From Rhodosporidiobolus odoratus (Eukaryota > Basidiomycota > Microbotryomycetes > Sporidiobolales > Sporidiobolaceae), in the NCBI GenBank assembly GCA_034387635.1, contig JAOANU010000018.1, forward strand, positions 1 through 64,000: a stretch of DNA of 64,000 nucleotides. The letters run 5' to 3'. Position 1 is the stretch's first letter; each line of letters starts with the position of its first letter. The notes beneath the pieces were generated by a model. It ran no database searches. It worked only from the letters and a program-made list of their open reading frames with translations, and was not told where the DNA came from. Below, piece by piece: positions 44,401 to 57,783 of this stretch. The position numbers and the translations under genes were made by a program.

Positions 44401-44413
44401 TTTGGATCGTTAG
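41412..44413 (+). CDS. Multi-pass membrane protein with C-terminal DUF3431 domain
   Basis: Eight exons (41412-42011, 42071-42340, 42399-43292, 43376-43523, 43631-43737, 43797-43856, 44008-44124, 44252-44413) stay in phase for 785 residues. The N-terminal 400 residues hold several hydrophobic segments (VSYAATILFSTI, LGAVVLLVQYVVL, ILPALLSMLSLAQS, VALLLALLRISLEAVALLLL, AILVSLFALPISLF, LVFSVLSQISMLYALMSF), then a ninth-to-tenth segment near 42930 (LLSLVPFLSLLAYLI). The C-terminal DUF3431 region reads DLVVSYYNESLPN, VVIYNKGP, LPNLGREGATYLKHILLHYN, FLQPHL, HFGPLLKSRCG, PVVKELYNILTGEVCPP, QFAVSKRRIL, YIDELLEAP, GHSVERAWPVIFGC and ends EKEKCQCLDR. DUF3431 is a fungal domain of unknown function, possibly glycosyltransferase-related. 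Ser/Pro linker in between. Its joining to a membrane half is noted in findings. Confidence 0.8.
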
Positions 44414-44807
44414 GGAGAGATTGGCAAGGGCGAGATGCTCTTTTGGGAAGCTCGTACCCTTCATGCACCTCATGCCCAAGGGCTGCTTGTATGTCTATTC
44501 GTGTACGTCAACGAGCATCTCTACTTTGCGGGTTGCAGCCATTTCATTTGCTATCTCTACTGAGCTTTTCTATGAGGAATTTGGAAAAGGTAAGGCGTTG
44601 AAGGAAACCGTACGTGAGAAGGTCGCGCTGGGTCTTTGCTGCCGATCCATCGCAGCTGTCTCAGTTCTAAACGCTCACTTGCGGATAAGCCCTTGACGCA
44701 AGCGTCGGAGTCCGCTTTGCTCAGGCCTTTTCATGTTTCCCTCCTTTCTCTTCTTTCCCGATTTCGGGTCGCTTTGCCCTCGTCCTCGACTTGCTACAGG
44801 AGCCACC
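44414..44807. other. Intergenic region
   Basis: 394 bp between the DUF3431 gene and the next F-box-like gene. Nothing recognisable. Confidence 0.4.
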
Positions 44808-45985
44808 ATGTCCTGTCACGACGACTCTCTCGACATGACACAACTCGCGGTACAGCTCTCGGTGCTCTCGATGCCAGTGGCATCGCTCATCACCATACCT
44901 CCTGAGCTGCAGATCAAGATCATTTCGGAGGTGTATGATGGCTGCAAGCCTGCGAGCCCTTTCGATGTCTTCGAGCAACCTCAGAAGGAGCAGAAGAAGA
45001 AGGACAGGATACAGCCAAGGCGTAACGATACCGGATTCCGAGTCATCTGGATAACGGGGAAGGACCGACGCTCTCCCGCCGACCTCTTCTCCTTGAGTCT
45101 TGTTTGCAAGCAGCTCCATGAGCTTTGTGTACCTTACATCTTCAATGCGCGTGACCTTTTTCCCTCTACTCCACGCGCGGAACGTACTGACTCCTCCTCA
45201 CGACGTGTCAGGAAATCACCCTCATCAGTTTCATGCGCCCTTCCCTTGCGACCTTTCGTCAGACGATTCTTCCCACCTACGCGAACCTTGTCCGGTCTGT
45301 CAAGCTCAGGGGCCCAGGTCAACCAGAGACAGCCCGCCATGAGACCGACCAACTTCGGCTTATTCTCGAGAGCATGCCTGCGCTCGACACCCTCTCCATC
45401 TTCTCCGGCTATACCGAGCCGTGGCCCTTCCACTCGAGCCTAGCTCTTACGAGGGTCGATCTCGATACCTGCGTTCGGTTGCATCGAGGGGCCGAGATCT
45501 TGAGCAGTCTGCCAAAAACCGTCACGCATCTCGTCCTGAGAGACCCAGGACTTACCACCTCACCTCACCCTCTAGCCCTACCCGTCCTCAAGCTCCCTGC
45601 CCTACGGTGTCTCGCGTTCAAAGACCTGTACTTCACCCCGGACCTCACGCCCTTCCACTCCTGTCCAATTCAGCATCTCGTCCTTCCCGCCTACAGCCAC
45701 AACATCGAACCCGACGACCTCTCGACCCTCTTCTCTAGACTCCTCCCCCTTGGCAACAGCCTTCGCCGGTTCGACTTTGCGTCAACGGTCAGTTACCGCA
45801 AAGTGAGGGATCTGAGGAAGGCGAGGCAAGAGCTGGACAAGGTCAAAGAGTGGTGTGATTCGAACGGCATCAAGGCGGCTCTGCCGCGTTTGAGGATTGG
45901 TTACCCGGAGGACGATAGTACGGATGAAGAGTTGGATGATCCCTCGAGGCAAAGACGAGGAGGGAGAAGACGGAACAGGTGGTAG
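44808..45985 (+). CDS. F-box/LRR-like protein
   Basis: The intact member of the local family. Exon 1 (44808-45146) carries IPPELQIKIISEVYDGCKP, a family hallmark also seen at 39950, then FSLSLVCKQLHELCVPYIFN (F-box-like). Exon 2 (45212-45985) begins EITLISFMRPSLATF and contains leucine-rich elements: ANLVRSVKLRG, LILESMPALDTLSIFSG, LSSLPKTVTHLVLRDPGL, LPALRCLAFKDL, CPIQHLVLPAYS, RRFDFASTVSYR. It ends with a Glu/Asp then Arg-rich tail. Total 370 residues. The intron sits exactly where the paralogues have theirs, but its donor reads GCGCGT, a GC-AG intron. Inferred role: substrate adaptor of an SCF ubiquitin ligase. No C-terminal membrane segment. Confidence 0.65.
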
Positions 45986-46273
45986 TTGGCGAGAAAGGTG
46001 ATGTCCTTGTGAGCATCCGCATTCGGAGTTTGGTTTGGGCAGGGTCAGTACAGCAGGAACAGGTCGGGAGCCACTTGTAATGATCAGAGGGATTTTTGTG
46101 CAGATTGAGAAGGTCCGACGTTTCCTTTCCTTCCGACTTTCACCTTCCTCGTTGAGCGTGCGCAAGCCCGTCATGCCAGGAAAGAGAGAGAACAGCTTGG
46201 CTACTGAATCACAGTCGACTTGGGAGCTCGACGCTGGAATGACCCGTCCAAAGAGTATCCATTCCTTCGTTGA

Positions 46274-49240
<2,967 letters not shown>

Positions 49241-49373
49241 TGTGAGTAGTGACTCTGTGGGTACCAATGAATGCAAGAATTGAATCCATGGTTCTCGAGT
49301 CTCATCTCCACTCTCTCTCTCTCACACTCTAGCTTGCTCTGCTCGCTCACTCTATCAGTAGCCGGGGTACACG
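49241..49373. promoter_or_regulatory. Shared divergent promoter, SRP54 / SPT6
   Basis: 133 bp separate the two start codons, the shortest divergent spacing in the window. The stretch contains a CT repeat (49311-49323), a frequent element of fungal core promoters. Confidence 0.6.
49311..49323. repeat. (CT)n tract
   Basis: Six CT units within the SRP54/SPT6 divergent promoter, 51-63 bp upstream of the SPT6 ATG. Confidence 0.8.
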
Positions 49374-52300
49374 ATGAGCAGTTCACCCCGTGCCCCCGAA
49401 GCACGCGAAGACCCGATGGACCAAGACTCTCCAGCTCCCTCAGACGATGACAATGACAACGATGCGGTAGACCTCAGACCTGGAATGGGCTCACCCAACG
49501 ACTCGTCAGAGGAGGAACAGACTGACTCGGAGGAGGAACGAGAGGTTAGAAAAGGCAAGTCCCATTCCACTTCACTTCTACTCTAGCAGCCGCCTGAGCA
49601 CCCGAACCAACCATCGTCCAGTTGATCCTACGAGGAGTGATCAGCACAACCGAGACGCGGCGGTACTGCCCTGCACTCGCCGTTCTTCAGCGAGCAGGAT
49701 TCTGCGGGCGCCCCAACGAGCACCCACATCCTGAGTCCTTCTATAGCTACTAACCCTTTCTCCACTTCCTCCGTCCAGGCTTCATCGTCGACGAAGACGA
49801 CTCGCGCCGCCGCCGCCGCAAGAAAAAGAAACGCAGCGAACGTCGCGAAGGTCGTGGCGGTGAGGAAGGGGGAGAAGCAGGAGAGGGAGGAGAAGGTAGG
49901 AAAAAGAGGGACAGAAGTGACGATGGTACGCTTTGCCTCTGTGTCTCATACGCAGGAATATTGCTGATACCTCGGTGATGCGCAGAGGACGAGAACCTGG
50001 ACGAGGACGACCTGGAACTGCTGCAGGAAAACTTGGGATTCGGCCGGCCAAAATCCAAGGTGCGCCTTGCTTCGTCCCTCCATGACATTTCCCCGACGTC
50101 TCCCTGTGCTGACGCTACTTTGCTCGATGTTCTACTTTGCCACCGTCTCAATTGCCTTTCTCTCTCCCCTGTGCACATGGAACTCCTCATCACCAGAACA
50201 AGCTCAAACGCCTGCGCCGTCGCCGTGCCTCTGCCTCATCCGACGAAGGCTCCCCGCCCCTCGACTCCGGCGACCTCCGCGACATCTTCAACGACGACGA
50301 CGACCGCCGCGGCGGCGGTTCTTCGCGACGCGCTGCCGGCGGTGCCGACGCGATTGAAGGACTGTTTGAAGCGGATGAAATGGCTGGGTTTATCGAAGAC
50401 GATTCGGACGAGTCTCGTTCGGACCGGGGGAGTGATAGTGAGGATGATGATGATCGGAGGAGGAGGAAGGAGAGGAAGCGTAAGGAGAGGAAGGAGCAGG
50501 CGAAGAAGAGGAGGGGGCTGGGGATGGGGAGGGTGGAGGGAATTACGGCCGAGGCTTGGGGTGAGGTGGCTGAGGTGTTTGGGAATGGGGCGGATTATGG
50601 GTGGGCGATGGAGCTGAGCGACGGGGAGGATGACAAGGGGAAGGAGCTCAAGGATGTACGTTTGGTTCCTCGCCTCGATAGCTTCTTGCTCCATCTCGCA
50701 CCTACGCTCGGTCGCAAAGAGATGTACGTAGATGATATGTCAAGCACAACTCACCCTTACTCTGCCCCGCAGATCTTCGAACCCTCCGAGATCGCCTCCC
50801 GCATGCTTACCGAGGAGGACGAGAAGATCCGCACGACCGACGTGCCCGAACGAATGCAACTCTCCTCCGCCGGCCTTCCTGCCTTCTCCCTTTCGGCAGA
50901 GGGCGAGCTTCTCCCCCTCATCCCTCCCTCCGAACACCGCCCCGCTGCCCTATGGATGAGCGACAAACTCACTCGCGACACCATCTCTCAGTACAACATG
51001 AAAGACCAAGCGGGCAACCTCCCTCCTCTCCACGACGAGTACCTCTCGGCCGTCGAGAGCGTCGTTCGGTTCATCAACGCTGAATTCCTCGAACCCCCTC
51101 ACATCTGGGCTCACCGCGCCGATTACCTCTTTCATGCCCCTCCAGGGTCTCACCCTCGTGCTCTCCTGCTCGAAGACGATCTGTGGCGCATCGCCGCGCT
51201 CAGTATCAAGTACCGCGCGTTCCTCGCCAAGAGGGATGAGCTTCAAGCACTCTGGAAGAGCCTTGGAGTGCAGGATAATGATGTCGAAGAGGTGTTTGAA
51301 CAGCTTCAGAGTGGTGAAGAGGTCAGTGATGCGCTGTCGTGGGTTCAGCTGAGGTGGAGGGAAAGATTGGATCAGGTTAGGGTTAAGAAGGAGGCCGTGG
51401 CGGAGGGTGCGGAGGGAGAGGATGGGGACGCAGCGGGCGCGGGGGAAGCGGTTAGGGAGGGACCGAAGAGGCCGAAGAGGGCGCTTGCTAGTCGAGGGAA
51501 TGAGTATGAGACGGCAAAGAAGATGATGGTTAGCAAGTTGGCCGAGGTGCGTTTCCCACCTCGTGCCTCCGTTTGCCTTTGCGGCCCCGATTTACGACCA
51601 CACTGATCGCTTCCCTCCTGGACCGCAGCAAATCGCCATCTCTTCCACCGCCCTCGCCCTTTCCGTCGCTACCCAAACTCCTTACCCCTTCATGGAAGAT
51701 CCGTCAAAATCCCCCGAAGCCCTCGCCGACGAGTTCTGCGGTTCCGCTGAGTACCCGACCGCCGGTGACGCGCTTCACGCTGCGAAGCTGATCTTGCAGC
51801 ATGAGATTGCGGCTGAACCGTTGATCCGGAAGGAAGTTAGGAGGTTTTATAGGGAATTTGCCGTCGTGGGAGTTGAGGCGACGAAGATGGGACAGAGCAA
51901 GATTGATCAGCTCAACCCGTTCTACGTACGTGCAGCGCCTACATCCCCCGAGTCCCCTTAGCGCCACATTTGACCCTGTTCATCTGCCTGCAGGCCTTCA
52001 AGTTCCTCAAGGACAAGCCCCTTCCCGAGTTCGCTCGTTCACCTCAATGGCTCCAGATCCTCTCCGCAGAAGCCTCCGGCCTCGTCACCACCTCGATCAC
52101 CCTCCCGCAAACCGCCTACGACAACCTCTACACTACCCTCCGCAAAGAATACCAAAGCGATTTTACGAGCGCCTTGGCGGATGAATGGAACGAGTTGAGG
52201 GCTGAGGTGGTCAAGAGTGCGGTGGACGAGTTGTTGTTGAAGGAGGGCGAGCTTTTCGTGAGGGGTTGGTTGAAGGAGGAGGCGGAAGAGTGGGTCGGGA

Positions 52301-55300
52301 TGATGTGCAGGAGGAAATTGCATTCGGTGCGAAGCCTCCTCTTTCCCATCTTGCCCAAGTGCTTTCGAACCTGACGATCTCCGTCTGCATAGCGCATCGA
52401 TGTCGCCCCATGGTGTCGTGGCGACGGCACGATGGAGAAGGGTCAAACCCCTTCCGTCCTCGCCATCAGCAACGGCGACGGTGATCCCCGTCGAGACAGC
52501 GTCGTGGCCGTCTACCTCGACGCCGACGGTCACTTCCGCGAACACATGATCGTCGATCGACTGGTCGAAATGGAGCAAACGCAACACGATCAATTCGTCG
52601 ACCTCCTCAAGCGTCGTCGACCGCAGGTGTGCGTCGTTGGGGGTTACAAACCTGCCACCGTCAAGTTGATGGAGGATTTCCGACGTTTGGCGGATTTGGT
52701 GTCGGCCGAAATCCTCGCCAAGGAGGCGGCCGAGGAAGAAGAGGACGAAGAAGAGGAGGATCGCAGTCTGCCTTACGAACAGAAAGAAGCTCGAAAACGC
52801 AACCGGGCCGCGTTCGAATCGACGTTTATCTACGACGACGTGGCGAGGATTTATCAACATTCCCAACGGGCCTCGACGGAATTCACTGAATTGAGTACGT
52901 TGGGCAAGTACTGCGTTGGGTTGGCGAGGTATGTTCAGAGTCCGTTGAATGAGTATGCCGCGTTGGGGAGTGATTTGAGCGCGTTGTCGTACGACTCGAA
53001 TCAGAAGTTCGTGCGTCGACCTTTTTCTCTCCTCTCTTTCTCATCTTTACCTCCCACTCTCGTGATTTTGACAATAACCGACACTTCCCCCTCCTCTCTG
53101 CGTGTGCCTAGTTGTCGAAAGAGAAGGTCAACCAGGCTCTCGAGCGCGCCCTGATCGAGGTTACGAACAAGGTCGGCGTCGATATCAACAAGGCGGTTCG
53201 AAACCAGTACTACGCACACCTTCTGCCGTATGTCGCTGGTCTCGGTCCGCGCAAGGCCGATGCTGTCGTCAAGAAGATCAATGCCAAGGTTCGTCGGTTC
53301 CAGCGTGTTCCTTTATGATGCAGCAAGAGAACTGACACTCTCCGCTTTGGTACCTACACGATCTCAGGGTGGCACTCTGGCAACTCGCTCTGGACTTGTC
53401 CTGCACCAGATCATGAGCAAGAACATCTGGGTCAACTCGAGCGCTTTCCTCCGCATTCGGCAAGACGACCTCGCCGCCGATCTTGGTCGCGACACCGAAG
53501 GCGACGAGGACCCCGACGTGCTTGACGATACTCGCATCCACCCCGAAGACTACGACGTCGCTCGTAAGATGGCTGCCGACGCCATGGAGTACGACGAAGA
53601 AGATCTCGAGACCGCTTCTCCGTCCAAGGCCGTCGAGGACCTCTTCGCCGACGACGTGAACAAGCTCAACGAACTCGCCCTCGATGAGTTCGCCGACGAG
53701 CTCTCGAAAGTCTTGCAGCAACCGAAACGTCTCACCCTCTACAACATTCGTGTCGAGCTGCAGAACAACTACGCCGAACGTCGTCCCAACTTTGAGCCGC
53801 CCAACGACGTCGAGCGTTTCACCATGTTCACGGGCGAAACCAAGTCGACCCTCGACGCCGGTCTCATCATCCCCGTCCGTGTTATTCGAGTCACTGGAGA
53901 AGAGACCGTCATTGTCCGCCTCGACTGCGGCATCGAAGGGCAGATCGGCCACGAGTACCGTACCAACGGCAACGCGTTCACCAAACTCAAGCCGGGTCAG
54001 ACGCTGCAGGCCGTCGTCATGGACGTTCGGTACAGCGAGCTTCGCGTCGACCTTACGACGCAGGAACACCTTCTCGCGAATGGCGACAGCGATCGACGCT
54101 TCACTCGGCCTGATACGTGGTGGGACGCCGATAAGGAACGGCGGGCTCAGCAGCAAGCAGGGAAGCAGCAGCAAAAGGCTACCGGGCGGGTCAAGCGTCT
54201 CATCCCGCATCCCAACTTCCAGGATGTCAGTGCGGGTAAGGCAGAGGAGTTCCTCAACAACATGCAGAGGGGGGACTGCGTTATCAGGCCGTCTTCGAGG
54301 GAGGATCATCTGGCGATTACTTGGAAGGTAGACGACGGTTTGTACCAGCACATCGGTACGTCCTCTCTGTTTGACCTTTTTCCCGTCGAGTCTCGGTGGC
54401 TCAGTTCCTGTCTTCTCTTTCCTCACAGCCGTTCACGAACTCGACAAGCCGAACGAGTACTCCCTCGGTACCCGACTTCGCATCAGCGGCAAGTATCACT
54501 ATACGGATCTTGACGAGCTGATCGAGACGCACATTAAATCCATGGCGCGCAAGGTCAACGAGCTGTGCAGTCACGAGAAATTCAAGGGAAAGAAGGACAC
54601 ACTTGGTATGCTAATCTTTCTGCCTGATAGCCTCACGTTCTCAGCGATGTCAAGCTAACTCTGCTGCTTTGCTTGCCGTCTCGCAGACACCTACCTTCAG
54701 AACTGGACTCTGGCCAACCCGGGTCGTTCGATCTACGCCTTCGGATGGGACGACGACCGTCGCAAGCCCGGTCAAATCTTGCTCGGCTTCAGGACCAACG
54801 AAAAGGCGGACATTCAGTACTGGGTAAATCTGTCTCTCTCCGTCCATCTGCTTATCGCATGCGCTGATGACTCGAGTACCCGGCCATGCAGAACGTCGTT
54901 GTCGTCCCCGAAGGCTACATGCTCAAGGGCGCCGTTCACGGCGATGTCCAGTCTCTGGTGCGTTGCCCTCGTTCACTTCACTAATACCGCCTCTACTCGA
55001 CTGACTGTCATACTCGAAATGCGCAGATCAATGCCTTCAAAACCGCCTACGCCTACTCCATGTCCGGAGCCGCCCGTCAAGCCCCTCCTACCGGCGGTCT
55101 CCCCGGCGGTCGTACGCCCGCCTACGGAATGCAGCAAGGTCGGACGCCCGGTTACCCCGCTCAAGGTGCTGGTGGTGCAGGTGGACGAACACCAGGTTAC
55201 GCTGCTCAGAACGGGAGGACGCCCAATCCGTACGGCGCAGGCGCAGCAACTGGAAGGACGCCGAATCCGTATGCGGCAGGAGGAGGGGGAGGGGGAGGGT

Positions 55301-55482
55301 ACGGGAACGCGCCTCCTTTGGCTGTGCAGGCGGCTCATGCGGCGCAGTTTGGGGGAGGGAGGACGCCGAGCGGGTATGGCGGTGGTGGTGCTGGAGGCGG
55401 CGGAAGGACGCCAGCGGGTGGGTACGGTGGGAATGGAGGGAGGACACCGAGTGAGATGTACTCGAATTATGGACCGAGATGA
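49374..55482 (+). CDS. SPT6: Transcription elongation factor / histone chaperone Spt6
   Basis: Travels with RNA polymerase II, restores nucleosomes and binds phosphorylated linker of Rpb1 through tandem SH2 domains. The N-terminus from ATG 49374 is acidic (DSEEEREVRK) with RRRRRKKKKRSERR, then LDEDDLELLQENLGF. The core follows with helix-turn-helix and YqgF-like regions (PSVLAISNGDGDPRRD, VCVVGGYKPATVKLMEDF). The helix-hairpin-helix part is NQYYAHLLPYVAGLGPRKAD. The S1 domain is around DAGLIIPVRVIRVTGEETV to GQIGHEYRTNG. The SH2 part reads HPNFQDVSAGKAEEFL, RGDCVIRPSSREDHLAITWK, LDELIETHIKSMARKVNEL. The tail (from about 55040) carries repeated Arg-Thr-Pro units and ends SEMYSNYGPR. The gene has more than ten exons; internal borders are approximate. 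Length about 1,650 residues, near the family norm. Confidence 0.95.
55104..55465 (+). repeat. Repeated GRTP-x-Y units in the SPT6 tail
   Basis: Eight Gly-Arg-Thr-Pro units in 120 residues (for example GGRTPAYG, QGRTPGYP, NGRTPNPYG, TGRTPNPYA, GGRTPSGYG), separated by Gly/Ala-rich spacers. Similar units form the phosphorylated C-terminal region of Spt5, not a usual described part of Spt6. Confidence 0.85.
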
Positions 55483-55923
55483 GGGACGAGGGAAAAGGGT
55501 CGCTTGGAGTGGAGTCCCGCTTGTTGGTCGTCTGCTCGAATCCAAGAGGGTTTAGTTCGCCGCAACTGTCTTTGTTATGCTTGTTCTTTGATTCCCCTAT
55601 GCTCTCGTCGTCTGCTCTCTGTTCGCAGAAGGCCTTACGAAAGATCGATAGATTGGGTTGCAGCACGCTGCAAAGCAGGGGCGATATAATATGTGGTTCA
55701 GGGGAACACCGACGCTACGAAACAAAAAGCGCGGAGTTACACAATCGCTGTGAGGATTGGGCAAATCTAGAGTGGGCAAAGCCGCAAAACACGAATAGAT
55801 AGAGACGATGCAAAATACTTTATGAGACCAGAGAGTGAGAGTGGGAGAGGGCAAAGCGGGAAGATCGGCATTGATGACGGAGGGACGAAGGGAAAAGTAT
55901 CTGTGAATGGTGCTGGTCCAGCC
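55483..55923. other. Convergent 3' intergenic region
   Basis: 441 bp between the stops of SPT6 and the convergent serine-rich gene. No gene seen. Confidence 0.45.
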
Positions 55924-57783
55924 TTACCTACCCCTGAGCGTCGCCAAGCTGAGCTTACTCTTCAGCGTACTCTTCTTGTTGACCGGGACAGAGTTGACCG
56001 ACACGGCCGGCGAAGCGGGTCGAGGAGGAAAAGCCATCGAAGAGACGGATACGATCGAAGCCTGTCGAGGGCGCGAACAGGAGAAGGGTCGCGGTCGAAC
56101 TTTGGGCGGCGGAGGCAGCGCGTCGAGTTCGCTGGCGAAGTCTTCCCAAGAGAGGAGTGCGCCGCCGCCGCCGCCGCCGCTCATGGAGGAGGATTGAACC
56201 GAGTTGCGGTTGAGGCCCTTCTTTGCCCAAGACGCGCCAGACATGGCGAGACCTTCGTACTCTTCGTCTGCTTCTTCCTCGGTCGTCTCATTCGCAAGGC
56301 CGAGGCGAGCGGCGCCTCTCCGTATCGGAGACGAAGGGACGCCCAGAGGCGGGGAAGAGAAGAGTACGCTACCGCGTTTGCTGCAACCGTCGCCTGCATC
56401 GGAGAAGGCAGCAGAAGAGGGTGCGGTCGAAGAGGTGGCGACCGACCAGCGGTGACTACCGCCGCAGGAGGAAGATGCGGTCGAGGAGGAAGAGTAGGAA
56501 CCGCGCGGGAAGGCGAGTGGAGGGGACGAGGCTAGAGGTGGGATCGAGGCGGAGCCGTACGACTGAGCGGACGAGGTGGAGCAGGTTGATTGGCGAGCGA
56601 AGGAAGAAAAAGTTCGGTAGCTCGAGGAGGAAGGGCGGGTTGATGAACGGATTGAGGGAGGTGTCGGCGGGAGAGGCCCGGATGGTAACGGCGGCGCGGT
56701 CGACGCGTCGAAGACGCCCTGGCTCGACGAGGCCGCATTGCGAACGGACCGTACGGAAGTCGTGCTCTTTTTGCTCTTCAAGGTCGGGAAAGGCGCGACG
56801 CGACGATGCGGGAAAAGCTCGCCGTAAGCGTTGTCGGCCGAGTTGGTCGTGGCGAATGACCTGACAGAAGGATTCGAACCGCTCGTCAAGGTGCGAGTGA
56901 GAGAAGGGCGGCCGCCAAATGCCTGAGCTGCGTTCGGAGATGCGACGGGAGGAGAGGGGAAAATGTCGTGGCGGATGTTCGGGTTTCGGAGGTTTGCTGA
57001 CGACTTGCTTCGAGGCATAGTGCGCTTCGCAGGGGTCGACGGCAGGTCGACCGGTTCAGGGGCTGGGGAAGAAGGCGAGACGGAGTAGGCATCGTCGTAA
57101 TAGGAAGAGTACGACTCGAGGATGGCGTCGATGTCGAGGTCGACGAGGTCGGTCTTGGTGAAGGACGGACGACGAGGTGCGCGCTCAGGTTCAGGGAGAA
57201 GGTGGGAAGAAGGGCGGATGGTGGACATGGAGTTCATCGAGGCAAGGGAAGAAGAGGGGACAACTGCAGCCGGTAAGCTTGGTAAGGCTTGGGACGGTGG
57301 AAGACCTTGCGGGCTATCGAGTGCAGCTGGTGTCAGTCTAAGTGCAAGGCTTACTCGGAGGGGAACACGGAAAGCTCACCCAGCCCCATTCGTGGGTACG
57401 GCTCCAAAAGTGCCAAACACGTCCTCCTTCGTACTGCTGGCCTGGCTGTTGCGCTTGGCTGCCCTCCTAGCCATCTCCTTTACATACAAAGCGTTCTTGC
57501 GGGCAATCAAGTCGCGTTCGCGTTCGAGCTGCTCCAACAATTCCTCGCACATGCGGTGCTGGTCGTCCAGGTCTTCGCTGGCTAAGGACGGAGAGTCGGC
57601 TGCGAGGTGTTGAGGGAAGTCGAGCACGCTGGACGAGGCGGACGAGGCTGTCCACAAGGAGGAGTTTGAGGTAGAGGCGGCCGGAGGAGAGGAGGACGAG
57701 TAAGGTGAGGAGGAGCACGAGGGAGCGTCGTGGTAAGATGAGATGGTTGGGGTCGACATGGCTGGAGAGGCTTGCAAAGCCAT
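55924..57783 (-). CDS. Serine-rich hypothetical protein with short coiled coil, paralogue of 60948
   Basis: Two exons, 57783-57380 and 57313-55924, join in phase (GG|C) to give 597 residues. Exon 1 carries a Ser/Pro start, then a charged helix, MCEELLEQLERERDLIARKN, followed by ALYVKEMARRAAKRN, a probable short coiled coil. Exon 2 begins GLPPSQALPSLPAAVV and holds the motif SFTKTDLVDLDIDAILESY. The remainder is Ser/Pro/Thr-rich, with islands PTLKSKKSTTSVRSVRNA, AFPRGSYSSSS, RRGAARLGLANETTEEEAD and the C-terminus STLKSKLSLATLRGR. The SFT-TDL-LD motif and the C-terminal Leu/Lys/Ser pattern recur in the gene at 60948. No named domain; function unknown. Confidence 0.7.
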
